A DNA stretch of 64,000 bases from Haemophilus sp. CCUG 60358 (GTDB lineage Bacteria; Pseudomonadota; Gammaproteobacteria; Enterobacterales; Pasteurellaceae), in the NCBI RefSeq assembly GCF_001679485.1, contig NZ_LZOZ01000019.1, positions 124,001 through 188,000 on the forward strand, given 5' to 3'. The notes under the pieces were generated by a model, which was not told the DNA's origin, did no database searches, and saw only the letters and a list, made by a program, of their open reading frames with translations. Shown here piece by piece: positions 10,274 to 21,163 of this stretch. A program made the position numbers and the translations under genes. The number at the start of each line of letters is the position of its first letter. The stretch's first letter is position 1.

Positions 10274-10903
10274 ATGAAAAAACAGCTGACTTTTTATTTC
10301 ATTCGCCACGGTAAAACTGTTTGGAATACGGAAGGTTTAATGCAAGGACATGGCGATTCCCCTTTAACAGAAGAAGGCGTTAATGGTGCGAAAAAAACAG
10401 GTGTGGCACTTAATCATATTCCTTTCATTGCCGCTTATTCCAGCGTATTAAAACGTACTATCGCAACTGCCTCTCACATTATCGGCAAACGTGATATTCC
10501 CCTTTTCCATCACCAAGGTTTAAATGAACAGTATTTTGGTTCTTGGGAAGGCAAAGTTGTTGATACGTTAAGAGAACATCCAGAGTTCAAACAACTCATT
10601 AAAGATCCTGCCAATTACAAAGCTCAAGTAAATGGCGGAGAAACGTTCGAACAATTGGGCGAGCGAGCCATGAAAGCATTGCACGACATTATTAAGATCC
10701 ACAATCAAGGCAATATTCTCATTGTGTCGCATGGCCATACTCTACGTTTATTGCTTGCCTTATTAAATGGCGCAACCTGGCAAAATCACCGCGATGAAGA
10801 TAAATCAGTATCGCTTATTAACACCTCAATTAGTGTTGTGCATTATGACGATGAGAACGGTTTTTGCGTTGAGAAAATAAATGATGCAGATCATTTAAAA
10901 TAA
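10274..10903 (+). CDS. Histidine phosphatase family protein (phosphoglycerate mutase-like)
   Basis: A 209-residue cytoplasmic protein with the RHG catalytic motif FIRHGKT (His at about residue 12) that forms the phosphohistidine. The second histidine is in VSHGHTLR (about residue 157). The layout fits GpmB/CobC-type phosphatases. The substrate cannot be read from the sequence; a broad phosphatase is as likely as a mutase. It lies alone between the efflux operon and convergent apbC, with a terminator on each side. Confidence 0.85.
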   Translation: MKKQLTFYFIRHGKTVWNTEGLMQGHGDSPLTEEGVNGAKKTGVALNHIPFIAAYSSVLKRTIATASHIIGKRDIPLFHHQGLNEQYFGSWEGKVVDTLREHPEFKQLIKDPANYKAQVNGGETFEQLGERAMKALHDIIKIHNQGNILIVSHGHTLRLLLALLNGATWQNHRDEDKSVSLINTSISVVHYDDENGFCVEKINDADHLK

Positions 10904-10922
10904 GCAAATTTCGCTAAAAAAA

Positions 10923-10955
10923 TAACCGCACTTTAGATGACCTAAAGTGCGGTTA
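10923..10955. terminator. USS-pair bidirectional terminator
   Basis: TAACCGCACTTTAG and its complement flank a 5-base loop, with Ts on both strands. It lies between the convergent phosphatase and apbC genes. Confidence 0.85.
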
Positions 10956-10976
10956 ATTTTTATGATGTTTTTGTAA

Positions 10977-12089
10977 TTATTTCACTTCGCGGAATAAAAT
11001 CTCGCTTGGAATCACAGAACCTTGCCAGTAAAGCTCGGTTGATACTTTCTCTGCTAAATCTAAGAAAGATTTCGCAATTTCACTGTCTGGTGCAGCAACT
11101 ACAGTTGGTTTACCCGCATCCAAATCTTGACGAACTTGGATATTCAACGGTAACTGACCTAATACTTTCACATTGTATTTTTGTGCCATTTTTTCTGCTC
11201 CACCAGTACCGAAAATTGCTTCGTGATGACCACAATTGCTACAAATATGCATAGACATATTTTCCACAATACCTAACACTGGCACCGATACACGTTCAAA
11301 CATCGATACACCTTTCACCGCATCTAATAATGCAATATCTTGTGGGGTTGTGACCACTACCGCACCCGTTACAGGGATTTGTTGTGAAAGCGTTAATTGG
11401 ATATCACCTGTACCCGGTGGCATATCAATCACTAAGTAATCTAAGCTGTCCCATAAGGTTTCATTTAAAAGTTGGCTTAATGCGCTACTTGCCATTGGAC
11501 CACGCCAAATGGTTGCATTATCTTCATCCATTAAGAAACCAATCGAGTTAGCAGATAAACCATACGCTTTAATTGGAGTAATATGTTGGTTATCTGGTGA
11601 AGTTGGGCGTTGATGCGGCGCACCTAACATATGCGGAATAGATGGGCCGTAAATATCTGCATCTAAGATCCCTACGCGAGCACCTTGAGCTTGTAAAGCA
11701 AGCGCAAGATTCACCGAAACGGATGATTTCCCTACCCCACCTTTACCTGAAGTCACTGCAATGATGTTCTTCACACCTTTTACAGCGGGTTGATTATTCG
11801 CACGTTTTAACGTTGCGATTTGATAATTCACTACCCATTTGATTTCTTTGCTATCCGTTGCTTTTAATAACGCATCAGAAAGCTGTTGTTTCACTTGCTC
11901 CACGCCAGTGTTCCATGCAAAAGGCAGTTGTAATTCAATACGCAATACATCGCCACCTTTTTCTACTTTCTTCAAAGTATTTAATGCGATTAAATCTTTT
12001 TGCAAACTTGGGTGTTGAAATTGTTGGAAAAGTTGCAGAACCTGAGCTTGTTGTTCTGCTGTTAAATTTTCAGAAAAAGCAGTTGCCAT
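10977..12089 (-). CDS. apbC: Mrp/ApbC iron-sulfur cluster carrier ATPase
   Basis: A 370-residue P-loop protein of the Mrp/NBP35 family, which carries Fe-S clusters to target enzymes. The deviant Walker A VTSGKGGVGKSS is at about residues 112-123, and the cluster-binding CSNC is near residue 283. An N-terminal DUF59-like region (about 1-95) is present. It is divergent from metG with 161 bp between, the same neighbour pair as in many gammaproteobacteria. Confidence 0.94.
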   Translation of the reverse strand: MATAFSENLTAEQQAQVLQLFQQFQHPSLQKDLIALNTLKKVEKGGDVLRIELQLPFAWNTGVEQVKQQLSDALLKATDSKEIKWVVNYQIATLKRANNQPAVKGVKNIIAVTSGKGGVGKSSVSVNLALALQAQGARVGILDADIYGPSIPHMLGAPHQRPTSPDNQHITPIKAYGLSANSIGFLMDEDNATIWRGPMASSALSQLLNETLWDSLDYLVIDMPPGTGDIQLTLSQQIPVTGAVVVTTPQDIALLDAVKGVSMFERVSVPVLGIVENMSMHICSNCGHHEAIFGTGGAEKMAQKYNVKVLGQLPLNIQVRQDLDAGKPTVVAAPDSEIAKSFLDLAEKVSTELYWQGSVIPSEILFREVK

Positions 12090-12250
12090 AATATTCCTTT
12101 AATAGTAGTAGGTAGTAGAGTAAATTTGTCAGGGATATTCTACCCCTTTTCCCCCTCAAATGTTAAGCTAAAAGTATAACTAAACTAGAAAAAATCACAC
12201 TAATCGGGTAACATACTCGCAATTTTTGCAAAAAGAATAAGAGAAAAATA

Positions 12251-14299
12251 ATGACAACTCAACCTCGTAAAATTTTAGTCACATGTGCATTACCTTATGC
12301 AAATGGTGCCATTCATTTAGGCCATATGTTAGAACACATTCAAGCAGATATTTGGGTGCGTTTCCAACGTATGCGTGGTAATAAAATTCATTTTGTCTGT
12401 GCAGATGACGCGCACGGCACACCAATCATGCTTAATGCTGATAAATTAGGCATTACACCAGAAGAATTAATCGCAAAAGCAAAAGCCGATCACGTCCGTG
12501 ATTTTGCAGGTTTCAATATCAGTTTTGATAACTATCATTCCACTCACAGTGAAGAAAACAAACAACTCACCGCTGAGATTTACAATAAATTAAAAGCAAA
12601 AGGTTTCATTAAAACAAAAGTCATTTCTCAGTTATTCGATCCTGAAAAAAACATGTTCTTACCGGATCGTTTTGTCAAAGGAACTTGCCCGAAATGTAAA
12701 GCTGAAGATCAATATGGTGATAACTGTGAAGTTTGTGCATCTACTTACAGCCCGATGGATTTAATTAATCCTCGTTCAGCTATATCAGGTGCAACACCAA
12801 TCATCAAAGAATCTGAACATTTCTTCTTTGACTTACCCGCTTTTGAAGGGATGTTAAAAGAATGGACTCGCTCTGGCTCGCTTCAGCCTGAAATTGCAAA
12901 CAAAATGCAAGAATGGTTTGAAAGTGGTTTGCAACAATGGGATATCTCTCGCGATGCCCCTTATTTTGGTTTTGAAATTCCAGGTGCAAAAGATAAATTC
13001 TTCTATGTTTGGCTAGATGCCCCAATCGGCTACATGGCTTCATTCAAAAATCTCTGCGATCGTGAAGGCATCGATTTTAATGAATTCTGGGGCGAAAACA
13101 GCGATGCAGAACTTTATCACTTTATCGGTAAAGATATCGTGTATTTCCACAGTCTATTCTGGCCGGCAATGTTAGAAGGTAGCGAATTCCGCAAACCAAC
13201 CAATGTGTTTGCTCACGGTTATGTCACCGTAGATGGCGCAAAAATGTCCAAATCACGCGGTACATTTATCCAAGCCAGCACCTATTTAAATCACATTGAC
13301 CCAGAATGTTTGCGTTACTACTACGCAGCGAAATTAAACGATCGCATCGAAGATCTTGATTTCAATTTGGAGGATTTCGTTCAACGTGTCAATACAGATA
13401 TCGTTAATAAATTAGTCAATTTAGCGTCTCGTAATGCGGGCTTTATCACAAAACGTTTTGAAGGCAAATTAGCAGATAAATTAGAAGACGAAGCGCTTTT
13501 TGCTGAATTTACTGCACAAACTGAACAAATCGCTGCTTATTATGAAAGCCGCGAATACAACAAAGCGATTCGTGAAATCATGGCATTAACTGATAAAGCC
13601 AATAAATATATTGATGAAAAAGCACCTTGGGTCATTGCGAAAGAAGAAGGCAAAGAAGCTGAATTACAAGCGGTTTGCTCAATGGGTATCGAGCTTTTCC
13701 GTGTGTTAATGTCTTACTTAAAACCAGTTCTTCCAAAACTGGCTGAGCGAGCAGAAGCATTTTTACAAACAGAACTAACTTGGAATAATATTACACAGCC
13801 ATTATTTGGTCATCAGCTTACCCCATTTAAAGCCCTTTTCTCTCGTTTAGAGAAAAAACAAATTGATGCTGTTGTAGAAGAAACTAAAGCACTTTTCGCT
13901 GAAGCAAACAAAGCGACAGAAAAAACAGCGGCAAAAGCGACCGCTCTTTCAAATATCGAACCTATTGCTGACACTATTACCATCGATGATTTTGCTAAAA
14001 TCGATATGCGTGTGGCAAAAGTGTTGAAATGTGAAGCGGTACCTGAATCAAACAAACTCTTACGTTTTGAATTAGATTTAGGTGATCATACTCGCCAAGT
14101 GTTCTCTGGCATTAAAGCGGCTTATAACAAACCCGAAGAATTGGAAGGTCGTTTTGTTATTGTGGTAGCAAACCTGGCTCCTCGCAAAATGAAATTCGGT
14201 ATATCAGAAGGAATGATTCTTTCTGCGGGTACAGGCGGAAGTGATTTATTCTTACTTTCAGCTGATAGTGGTGTGACTGCCGGTATGCAAGTAAAATAA
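12251..14299 (+). CDS. metG: Methionyl-tRNA synthetase
   Basis: A 682-residue class I synthetase. The HIGH motif is in [11 protein letters not shown], the zinc knuckle is [17 protein letters not shown], and the KMSKS motif is [12 protein letters not shown]-terminal tRNA-binding domain ([16 protein letters not shown] to the end) gives dimerisation and tRNA affinity, so this is the long form. The protein charges both initiator and elongator tRNA-Met. It is a single-gene unit with a terminator directly after it. Confidence 0.97.
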   Translation: MTTQPRKILVTCALPYANGAIHLGHMLEHIQADIWVRFQRMRGNKIHFVCADDAHGTPIMLNADKLGITPEELIAKAKADHVRDFAGFNISFDNYHSTHSEENKQLTAEIYNKLKAKGFIKTKVISQLFDPEKNMFLPDRFVKGTCPKCKAEDQYGDNCEVCASTYSPMDLINPRSAISGATPIIKESEHFFFDLPAFEGMLKEWTRSGSLQPEIANKMQEWFESGLQQWDISRDAPYFGFEIPGAKDKFFYVWLDAPIGYMASFKNLCDREGIDFNEFWGENSDAELYHFIGKDIVYFHSLFWPAMLEGSEFRKPTNVFAHGYVTVDGAKMSKSRGTFIQASTYLNHIDPECLRYYYAAKLNDRIEDLDFNLEDFVQRVNTDIVNKLVNLASRNAGFITKRFEGKLADKLEDEALFAEFTAQTEQIAAYYESREYNKAIREIMALTDKANKYIDEKAPWVIAKEEGKEAELQAVCSMGIELFRVLMSYLKPVLPKLAERAEAFLQTELTWNNITQPLFGHQLTPFKALFSRLEKKQIDAVVEETKALFAEANKATEKTAAKATALSNIEPIADTITIDDFAKIDMRVAKVLKCEAVPESNKLLRFELDLGDHTRQVFSGIKAAYNKPEELEGRFVIVVANLAPRKMKFGISEGMILSAGTGGSDLFLLSADSGVTAGMQVK

Positions 14300-14310
14300 T
14301 TTAATATTTA

Positions 14311-14332
14311 GGCGACTTCTGTCGCCTTTTTT
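14311..14332 (+). terminator. Terminator of metG
   Basis: GGCGAC-TTCT-GTCGCC followed by Ts. Confidence 0.88.
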
Positions 14333-14403
14333 ATTGCCAAATAGAATCAAATACCCTACCATATCAATCAGCTATTTATCATGCAAGTTAAAAGGAATTC
14401 ATT

Positions 14404-15264
14404 ATGACAAACGAACTTATCTGCTATAAACAAATGCCGGTTTGGACAAAAGATAAACTACCTAAAATGTTCCAAGAAAAACACAATACAAAAGTGGGCA
14501 CTTGGGGCAAACTTACGGTATTAAAAGGTAAACTTAAGTTTTATGAGCTAACTGAAGATGGTGATGTTATTGCTGAGCATATTTTCACGCCAGAAAGTAA
14601 CATTCCGTTTGTCGAGCCACAAGCCTGGCACCGAGTTGAAGCACTTTCTGATGACTTAGAATGTACGCTTGGCTTCTATTGCAAAAAAGAAGATTACTTC
14701 AGCAAAAAATATAATATGACTGCAACACATGGTGATGTGGTTGATGCAGCTAAAATTATTAAGCCTTGCAAAGTATTAGATTTAGGCTGCGGACAAGGTC
14801 GTAACTCCCTTTATTTAAGTTTAAAAGGTTATGATGTGACTTCTTGGGATCACAACGAAAACAGCATTGCCTTCTTAAACGAAACTAAAGATAAAGAAAA
14901 CTTAAATATTAAAACTGCGGTTTATGATATTAACACCGCCAATATTCAAGAAAACTACGACTTCATTTTATCTACCGTGGTATTTATGTTCTTAAATCGT
15001 GAGCGAATTCCTGCCATTATTAATAATATGCAAGAACACACCAACCCAGGTGGTTATAACTTAATTGTAGCAGCGATGTCTACACCTGAGGTACCTTGTC
15101 CATTAGCGTTCTCATTTACGTTCTCTGAAGGTGAATTAAAAGAATACTACAAAGATTGGGAATTCTTAGAATACAACGAAAATATGGGCGAATTACATAA
15201 AACCGATGAAAACGGTAATCGCATTAAATTAAAATTTGCGACAATGTTAGCAAGAAAAAAATAA
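14404..15264 (+). CDS. tehB: Tellurite-resistance methyltransferase TehB (long form with cupin domain)
   Basis: A 286-residue protein. An N-terminal cupin-like domain (about 1-90) precedes an SAM-dependent methyltransferase domain with motif I VLDLGCGQGRNSL at about residues 121-133. This is the Haemophilus-type long TehB; E. coli TehB lacks the N-terminal domain. It methylates tellurite and in H. influenzae has been linked to oxidant resistance and haem use. No tehA is next to it. The start is supported by AAAGGAATTC before the ATG. Confidence 0.93.
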   Translation: MTNELICYKQMPVWTKDKLPKMFQEKHNTKVGTWGKLTVLKGKLKFYELTEDGDVIAEHIFTPESNIPFVEPQAWHRVEALSDDLECTLGFYCKKEDYFSKKYNMTATHGDVVDAAKIIKPCKVLDLGCGQGRNSLYLSLKGYDVTSWDHNENSIAFLNETKDKENLNIKTAVYDINTANIQENYDFILSTVVFMFLNRERIPAIINNMQEHTNPGGYNLIVAAMSTPEVPCPLAFSFTFSEGELKEYYKDWEFLEYNENMGELHKTDENGNRIKLKFATMLARKK

Positions 15265-15282
15265 TTCGCTAATTTAGAAAAG

Positions 15283-15321
15283 AAAATGACCGCACTTTGT
15301 TATATAAAGTGCGGTCATTTT
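15283..15321. terminator. USS-pair bidirectional terminator
   Basis: AAAATGACCGCACTTT and its complement around a 7-base loop, between convergent tehB and dapD. Confidence 0.88.
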
Positions 15322-15336
15322 TTTATAGGATTTTAA

Positions 15337-16164
15337 TTACTCTTCAATAGAACGTAATAATTCGTTGATACCTACTTTACCTAAAGTTTTTGCATCAACT
15401 TTTTTCACGATCACTGCACAGTATAAGCTGTATTTACCACATTTTGATGGAAGGCTACCTGAAACAACCACAGAACCAGCAGGAACGCGACCATAGAACA
15501 CTTCACCAGTTTCACGATCATAGATCTTCGTTGATTGACCGATAAATACGCCCATAGAAATCACACAACCATCTTCCACAATCACGCCTTCAACGACTTC
15601 AGAACGTGCACCGATAAAACAGTTATCGCCGATAATGGTTGGGTTTGCTTGTAATGGCTCTAATACACCACCAATCCCTACACCACCAGATAAGTGAACA
15701 TTTTTACCAATTTGCGCACATGAACCAACAGTTGCCCATGTATCAACCATGGTACCTTCACCTACGTATGCACCGATATTTACATAAGATGGCATTAATA
15801 CACAGTTTTTAGAAATGTATGCGCCTTTACGTACTGTTGCAGAAGGTACGACACGGAAACCTTCTTGAGCAAAACGCTCTTCTGTATAGTCCGCAAATTT
15901 TAATGCCACTTTGTCATAGTATTTAGTTTCTGCACCATCAATAATTTGGTTATCATTGATACGGAAAGATAATAATACTGCTTTTTTCAACCATTGATGA
16001 GTAATCCATTCACCATCAATTTTTTCTGCAACACGGTATTTACCGCTATCTAATCCTTCGATCACTTCTTCGATTGCTGCACGAGTTTGTGCGTCAACTG
16101 TTTTAGGCGTGATGTCTGCACGTTTTTCAAATGCTGCTTCAATAATTTGTTGTAAATTTGACAT
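15337..16164 (-). CDS. dapD: Tetrahydrodipicolinate N-succinyltransferase
   Basis: A 275-residue left-handed beta-helix acyltransferase that succinylates tetrahydrodipicolinate in the lysine/diaminopimelate pathway. Hexapeptide repeats run through about residues 105-220 ([20 protein letters not shown] region). The start at ATG 16164 (MSNLQQIIE) is preferred over an upstream ATG at 16263: it has AGGAAG at the right distance and gives the family length. The extra upstream residues look non-coding and contain a USS. Confidence 0.96.
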   Translation of the reverse strand: MSNLQQIIEAAFEKRADITPKTVDAQTRAAIEEVIEGLDSGKYRVAEKIDGEWITHQWLKKAVLLSFRINDNQIIDGAETKYYDKVALKFADYTEERFAQEGFRVVPSATVRKGAYISKNCVLMPSYVNIGAYVGEGTMVDTWATVGSCAQIGKNVHLSGGVGIGGVLEPLQANPTIIGDNCFIGARSEVVEGVIVEDGCVISMGVFIGQSTKIYDRETGEVFYGRVPAGSVVVSGSLPSKCGKYSLYCAVIVKKVDAKTLGKVGINELLRSIEE

Positions 16165-16265
16165 TTTGCTTCCTATTGTCGATGTGAAATAACGGTTGAT
16201 AGTTTTATCATATTTTTGACTTTCAAGCAAAAAACAACCGCACTTTCTTTTGATTTTAAGCATAA

Positions 16266-16293
16266 AAAAAGCGAACCTAATGGTTCGCTTTTT
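16266..16293. terminator. Terminator after the SlyB-type lipoprotein gene
   Basis: AAAAAGCGAACC-TAAT-GGTTCGCTTTTT, symmetric, so it can work on both strands. It lies between the lipoprotein gene and dapD. Confidence 0.85.
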
Positions 16294-16309
16294 TCTATTT
16301 TTCGTTTAG

Positions 16310-16774
16310 TTAGTTAATAACAGAAACATTTAATGATGAACCGCCAACGATTCTCACACGACGACCTGCAACAAAACTAGGATCAGATTTTTGAACAACA
16401 ACGATTTCCTCTCTATTGTCTTTTCTGATAACAAGTTCTGCAGCATTAACTTGACTCATTTTCTCTTCAACTTTGCTTCCGATAATAGCACCACCAATTG
16501 CACCTACTGCGGTTGCAATAGCCTGACCTGTGCCTCCACCAATTGAGCTACCAGCGATACCACCTAAAGCACCGCCACCAACACTACCAATCACACCTGG
16601 ATTATCAGCTTGGATCTTAACCGGACGAACAGAAACAATAGTGCCATAGCTAATTGAACGTGCTTCTTTTGCTTGTCCAGCTTCATACACATCACCGCTA
16701 AAAATATCGGTATTTGCACAACCAGTTAAGCCGATAGACATCATAAGTGCTAATGCTACTGTTACTTTTTTCAT
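16310..16774 (-). CDS. slyB: SlyB/Pcp-type glycine-zipper outer membrane lipoprotein
   Basis: A 154-residue lipoprotein with lipobox LTGC (Cys at about 19). A glycine-zipper two-helix segment (GGGALGGIAGSSIGGG) lies at about residues 67-100, followed by a small beta domain. This matches the 17-kDa surface antigen family, which includes the Haemophilus Pcp/P15 protein. It probably supports outer membrane integrity. It shares strand and a 23-bp gap with another small lipoprotein upstream, so the two may be co-expressed. Confidence 0.88.
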   Translation of the reverse strand: MKKVTVALALMMSIGLTGCANTDIFSGDVYEAGQAKEARSISYGTIVSVRPVKIQADNPGVIGSVGGGALGGIAGSSIGGGTGQAIATAVGAIGGAIIGSKVEEKMSQVNAAELVIRKDNREEIVVVQKSDPSFVAGRRVRIVGGSSLNVSVIN

Positions 16775-16797
16775 AAAACTAACCTTCTAAAAATGAA

Positions 16798-17097
16798 TTA
16801 GATTGGGTTTCTTGGAGACCAAGTAGAAACGTTTTTTACGCCTTGACCGTTGTCAGATACTTTCACACAAGCACCAGTTACTAAAGTTGAATCGTATTTG
16901 TGAACGATAACTTCGGTTTCACCTTCTTGTTTGTATGAGCAGTCGTTTTTACGAACGGTTAATTTTACATCATCACCTTGTAATTCGGTGAAGATAACTT
17001 GACCTTTATAAGCGCTTTCATCTTTTTGTGATTGAGATGAACAAGCTGATAAACCTAAACTTAATAAGACAGTTAATGCTAAGGTAATTTTTTTCAT
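16798..17097 (-). CDS. Small predicted lipoprotein, function unknown
   Basis: A 99-residue protein with a signal peptide and lipobox LSAC (Cys at about residue 19). The mature part has two cysteines (KNDCSY and TGACVK) that could form a disulfide in the periplasm. Its C-terminal half has a pattern (HKYDSTLVTGACVKV) like the end of the SlyB-type neighbour (KSDPSFVAGRRVRIV), so the two may be diverged relatives. It has the same strand and close spacing as that neighbour. I do not recognise a named family. Confidence 0.75.
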   Translation of the reverse strand: MKKITLALTVLLSLGLSACSSQSQKDESAYKGQVIFTELQGDDVKLTVRKNDCSYKQEGETEVIVHKYDSTLVTGACVKVSDNGQGVKNVSTWSPRNPI

Positions 17098-17101
17098 TAC
17101 A

Positions 17102-17671
17102 CTAAACCTCGAGTATTTTCTTTATTGTATAAGGATGAACCTTTATGCAAACATGATTTTCTGTTTTATCAACAAAACTCACTGCAATTGATGGATTGGG
17201 CAATTGCTCCCCTTCCACCTTAGGTTCGCTCACCTTCATGGTTAATTGAGTTAGTTCCTTCCATAAAAATGTATTGCAAATCCGATTAACCCAATCCTCA
17301 ACAGATTCATGAGATAAAAACGGCATTACAATTTCAATATGTTCCCAAGTTTCTTGGGGATATTGTTTATTTTTAGGAAACGGTAATTCAATAACATCGA
17401 CAGGCTGACCAATGAAATCAACTGGCTCATCTAATTCAATCAAATAGATAGGACGCCCATTGACGATATTATCGCTTAAAATTCTACCGCACTTTAATAA
17501 CTCTGTCAGCCAATTTTTTGCTTTTTCTTCACTATTTGCTCTTAAAGCTAAATGATCGATTTGATAATCACCCAAATTCACTTTCATTACGGCAGCTAAT
17601 TGCTGAATTTTTTCCTGGAATAAAGGCAATTCTTGATAAAGTTCGGTCGATTTTTCCATTAAATTTGACAT
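17102..17671 (-). CDS. yecM: YecM family VOC-fold protein
   Basis: A 189-residue protein that resembles E. coli YecM, a member of the vicinal-oxygen-chelate superfamily and possibly metal-binding ([15 protein letters not shown] and VCIKVHPY carry the candidate histidine/glutamate ligands). Its reaction is unknown. It is divergent from argS, the same neighbour pair as yecM-argS in E. coli, which supports the call. A degenerate USS lies in the coding region. Confidence 0.85.
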   Translation of the reverse strand: MSNLMEKSTELYQELPLFQEKIQQLAAVMKVNLGDYQIDHLALRANSEEKAKNWLTELLKCGRILSDNIVNGRPIYLIELDEPVDFIGQPVDVIELPFPKNKQYPQETWEHIEIVMPFLSHESVEDWVNRICNTFLWKELTQLTMKVSEPKVEGEQLPNPSIAVSFVDKTENHVCIKVHPYTIKKILEV

Positions 17672-17759
17672 TTTCTCCTGCTCTTACTTTGAGAAATCTA
17701 TAAACAACGGTATCATAGCCGATTATTTTCATTATTCAATTTCAAGATTAGGAAAAACC

Positions 17760-19493
17760 GTGAATATTCAATCTATTTTATCCGATAAAATTAAACAAGC
17801 GATGATTGCCGCTGGTGCAGATGAGCAATGTGATGCGCTTATACGTCAATCTGGTAAACCGCAATTTGGTGACTACCAAGCAAACGGCATCATGGCTGCA
17901 GCTAAAAAACTAGGATTAAATCCACGTGAATTTGCACAAAAAGTTTTAGATCATGCTGATCTTTCTGATATTGCGGAAAAAACTGAAATTGCAGGTCCGG
18001 GTTTTATCAACATTTTCTTAAACCCAACTTGGTTAGCGAATAATGTTTCTGCTGCATTAAAAGATCAAAATCTTGGTGTAAGCGCAAATGAAAAACAAAC
18101 TATCGTAATTGATTATTCTTCACCAAACGTTGCGAAAGAAATGCACGTAGGTCACTTACGCTCTACTATTATTGGCGATGCTGTTGTTCGTACCCTTGAA
18201 TTTTTAGGTCACAACGTTATTCGTGCAAACCACGTGGGTGACTGGGGTACACAATTTGGTATGCTAATTGCTTATCTTGAAAAAATGGAAAATGAACATG
18301 CGAGCGAAATGGAACTTCAAGATCTTGAAGCGTTCTATCGTGAAGCAAAAAAACACTATGATGAAGATGAAGCTTTCGCTGAAAAAGCACGTAACTATGT
18401 GGTGAAATTACAAGGTGGAGATGAATATTGCCGCACCATGTGGAAAAAATTAGTTGATATCACCATGCAACAAAATCAACGCAACTATGATCGCTTAAAT
18501 GTCACGTTAACCGAAAAAGATGTGATGGGTGAAAGTCTTTACAACCCGATGTTACCTGCTATCGTTGAAGATCTAAAAAAACAAGGTTTAGCCGTTGAAG
18601 ATGAAGGGGCGTTAGTCGTTTATCTTGATGAATTCAAGAATAAAGAAGGCGAACCGATGGGCGTTATCGTTCAGAAGAAAGATGGTGGTTTCCTTTATAC
18701 CACTACAGATATTGCTGCTGCTAAATATCGTTATGAAACCTTAAAAGCGGATCGAGCATTAGTGTTCTCAGATACTCGTCAAAGCCAACACATGCAACAA
18801 GCTTGGTTAATTACGCGTAAAGCAGGTTATGTGCCAGACAGCTTCTCACTTGAACATAAAAACTTTGGCATGATGTTAGGTAAAGATGGTAAACCATTCA
18901 AAACTCGTACTGGCGGCACCGTAAAATTAGCAGATTTATTAGATGAAGCGATTGAGCGTGCAACTGTATTAATCAACGAGAAAAATACCAATTTATCTGA
19001 CGATGAAAAAATAGCGGTTATTGAAGCGGTAGGTATTGGCTCGGTGAAATATGCGGATCTTTCTAAAAACCGCACGACTGACTATGTATTCGATTGGGAC
19101 AATATGCTCAGCTTTGAAGGTAATACTGCGCCTTATATGCAATATGCTTACACGCGTATTCGTTCTATCTTCAATAAAGCAGATGTAAATCCAACCGCAC
19201 TTGCTGAAGCTAAGATTCAGCTTTCTGATGAAAAAGAACGTGCATTAGCGATCAAATTACTTCAATTTGAAGAAGCCGTTCAAATGGTGGGCAAAGAAGG
19301 TACACCGCATGTACTCTGTGCTTATTTATATGAATTGGCAGGTGTATTCTCTTCATTCTATGAACACTGCCCAATCTTAAATGCAGAAGATGAAAACGTA
19401 AAATTAAGCCGTTTAAAACTCGCTTCTCTTACAGAGAAAACTTTAAAACAAGGTTTAGAGTTATTAGGCATTAAGACAATCGAAAAAATGTAA
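17760..19493 (+). CDS. argS: Arginyl-tRNA synthetase
   Basis: A 577-residue class I synthetase that charges tRNA-Arg. The HIGH-type motif is in [11 protein letters not shown] (about residues 125-135). No canonical KMSKS is needed in this family; [14 protein letters not shown] lies in its place. The start codon is GTG at 17760, with TAGGAAAAACC before it; no in-frame ATG nearby gives the normal N-terminus [11 protein letters not shown]. The gene ends in a USS hairpin. Confidence 0.96.
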   Translation: MNIQSILSDKIKQAMIAAGADEQCDALIRQSGKPQFGDYQANGIMAAAKKLGLNPREFAQKVLDHADLSDIAEKTEIAGPGFINIFLNPTWLANNVSAALKDQNLGVSANEKQTIVIDYSSPNVAKEMHVGHLRSTIIGDAVVRTLEFLGHNVIRANHVGDWGTQFGMLIAYLEKMENEHASEMELQDLEAFYREAKKHYDEDEAFAEKARNYVVKLQGGDEYCRTMWKKLVDITMQQNQRNYDRLNVTLTEKDVMGESLYNPMLPAIVEDLKKQGLAVEDEGALVVYLDEFKNKEGEPMGVIVQKKDGGFLYTTTDIAAAKYRYETLKADRALVFSDTRQSQHMQQAWLITRKAGYVPDSFSLEHKNFGMMLGKDGKPFKTRTGGTVKLADLLDEAIERATVLINEKNTNLSDDEKIAVIEAVGIGSVKYADLSKNRTTDYVFDWDNMLSFEGNTAPYMQYAYTRIRSIFNKADVNPTALAEAKIQLSDEKERALAIKLLQFEEAVQMVGKEGTPHVLCAYLYELAGVFSSFYEHCPILNAEDENVKLSRLKLASLTEKTLKQGLELLGIKTIEKM

Positions 19494-19523
19494 AAAAGTG
19501 CGGTCAATTTCGACCGCACTTTT
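19494..19523. terminator. USS-pair terminator between argS and smrB
   Basis: AAAAGTGCGGTC-AATTTC-GACCGCACTTTT, with flanking As and Ts. Confidence 0.88.
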
Positions 19524-19526
19524 GAT

Positions 19527-20036
19527 TTATACATCCACTAAAATAAGTATCGCCGCTTCTCCGCCCCATTCTTTGGGAGCTTGGTGTAACGCTCGGACTT
19601 TAGGGTGCTGAACTAACCAACGTGGAATTTGTTTTTTCAACGTAAAGGTTCCATAGCCAGTCATGATGCTTGCGCAATAAACATGCTCATCTTCACAAGC
19701 TAACAGCAGTGCTGCCAATTCCATTTTGGCTTGCTCACGGGTTAAACCATGTAGATCCAAAAATAATTCGGGTGAAAAATCGCCACGACGAAGTTGTTTC
19801 AATAAATGGCTATCTTCCCCTTCACGTAAATATTTGATGACACCATCATGTTCATTTAGCAAGGGTTCATATTCATCGGAAAAATAGAAAAGCGTATCTT
19901 CTTTTTCTCGAATATCACGTAAATGGGATTTTTTTTGACCGCTCTTTTGACGCGGTGCCACAAAGGTATCTTGCTTGATGGGTTTGATCCCTTTTGTTTC
20001 CGCCCGAAAAAGATCGAAATCATCTTGTTCTGTCAT
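19527..20036 (-). CDS. smrB: SmrB-type endonuclease (Smr domain)
   Basis: A 169-residue protein with a charged N-terminal half and a C-terminal Smr domain: LDLHGLTREQAKMEL at about residues 93-107 and the GYG motif IMTGYGTFTLKK near residue 128. In E. coli SmrB cleaves mRNA between collided ribosomes and so starts rescue. I use ATG 20036 (MTEQDDF) rather than an upstream TTG. It is divergent from prmB with 84 bp between, as in other gammaproteobacteria. Confidence 0.93.
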   Translation of the reverse strand: MTEQDDFDLFRAETKGIKPIKQDTFVAPRQKSGQKKSHLRDIREKEDTLFYFSDEYEPLLNEHDGVIKYLREGEDSHLLKQLRRGDFSPELFLDLHGLTREQAKMELAALLLACEDEHVYCASIMTGYGTFTLKKQIPRWLVQHPKVRALHQAPKEWGGEAAILILVDV

Positions 20037-20120
20037 TATTTTTCTCAATTTGTTATTTTGCTTAATGATAGCACATCTATTCTATGGTATAACTAGCCAA
20101 AATTTTTATTGAGGCACAAA

Positions 20121-21065
20121 ATGGAAACCTTACACAATCAAGAGCTTGTTGCGATAATTTTAGAAGATAATGTGGCAAGTGAATTAACAACCATTCAAGA
20201 TTTTTTACGCTGGACATACAGCACATTTAACCGTTCTGATATTTATTACGGACAAGGCCATGACAATGCGTGGGATGAAACTCTTCAATTAGTGCTTGCA
20301 GGGCTTCAATTACCGCTCGATTTGCCGCAAGATTTATTCAGTAGCAAACTTACTCCTTCAGAAAAAGAAACTTTAGTTCAATTAGTCTTAAGCCGAATTG
20401 AGCAACGTGTCCCTGTTGCTTATTTAACGAATAGTGCGTGGTTTTGCGGATTAGAGTTTTATGTGGATGAGCGTACGATTATTCCTCGCTCACCAATCAG
20501 TGCATTAATCCAAGATAAATTTGCTCCGCTTTTAAAATCTGAACCAAAACGTATTTTAGATCTTTGTACAGGAAGTGGTTGTATCGCGATTGCTACTGCT
20601 GAAGCCTTTCCTGAGGCTGAAGTGGATGCAGTCGATCTTTCTGTGGATGCGTTAAATGTGGCGGAAATCAATATTGCACGCCACCAATTAGAACACCGTG
20701 TTTTCCCGATTCAATCAGATTTATTCCAAAATCTATTCGGTCAACAATATGATTTAATTGTAACCAACCCACCTTATGTGGATGAAGAAGATTTGGCAGA
20801 TATGCCGGAAGAATTCCATTATGAGCCTGAATTAGCCTTAGGTTCCGGTGTTGATGGGTTAGAAATCACGAAACAAATTTTAAAACAAGCACCGGATTAT
20901 TTAACGCCCAATGGCATGCTCGTTTGTGAAGTGGGCAACAGCATGGTGAGCCTTATCGAGCAATATCCAGATGTACCATTTGAATGGGTTGAACTAAAAA
21001 ATGGCGGTCTAGGTGTATTTGTCATCAGCCGCGAAGATTTAGTGAAATATCACGATTCTTTTTAA
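20121..21065 (+). CDS. prmB: Ribosomal protein L3 glutamine methyltransferase
   Basis: A 314-residue SAM-dependent methyltransferase. Motif I is [14 protein letters not shown] (about residues 137-150) and the catalytic NPPY motif is [12 protein letters not shown] (about 219). It N5-methylates a glutamine of ribosomal protein L3. ATG 20121 follows GAGG; an upstream TTG at 20109 is unlikely. The N-terminal domain has the PrmB length, which distinguishes it from PrmC. Confidence 0.94.
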   Translation: METLHNQELVAIILEDNVASELTTIQDFLRWTYSTFNRSDIYYGQGHDNAWDETLQLVLAGLQLPLDLPQDLFSSKLTPSEKETLVQLVLSRIEQRVPVAYLTNSAWFCGLEFYVDERTIIPRSPISALIQDKFAPLLKSEPKRILDLCTGSGCIAIATAEAFPEAEVDAVDLSVDALNVAEINIARHQLEHRVFPIQSDLFQNLFGQQYDLIVTNPPYVDEEDLADMPEEFHYEPELALGSGVDGLEITKQILKQAPDYLTPNGMLVCEVGNSMVSLIEQYPDVPFEWVELKNGGLGVFVISREDLVKYHDSF

Positions 21066-21069
21066 TCTC

Positions 21070-21108
21070 AAGTGCGGTTAAAAATCGTCGTGAATTTTGA
21101 CCTCACTT
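21070..21108 (+). terminator. Degenerate USS-pair hairpin after prmB
   Basis: AAGTGCGGTTAAAAAT pairs imperfectly with AATTTTGACCTCACTT. The second uptake signal has mutated (CTCACTT for CGCACTT). Confidence 0.5.
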
Positions 21109-21120
21109 AACCAATTACTG

Positions 21121-21152
21121 GCGCGCGTTCTTAACGCGTGCTTTTCTTTTTT
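21121..21152 (+). terminator. GC-rich hairpin with T-run before the MFS gene
   Basis: GGCGCGCGTTCTTAACGCGTGC forms a short stem followed by a long T-rich run. It lies just upstream of the MFS start, so it may be a second terminator for prmB. Confidence 0.55.
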
Positions 21153-21163
21153 TTAATAACACA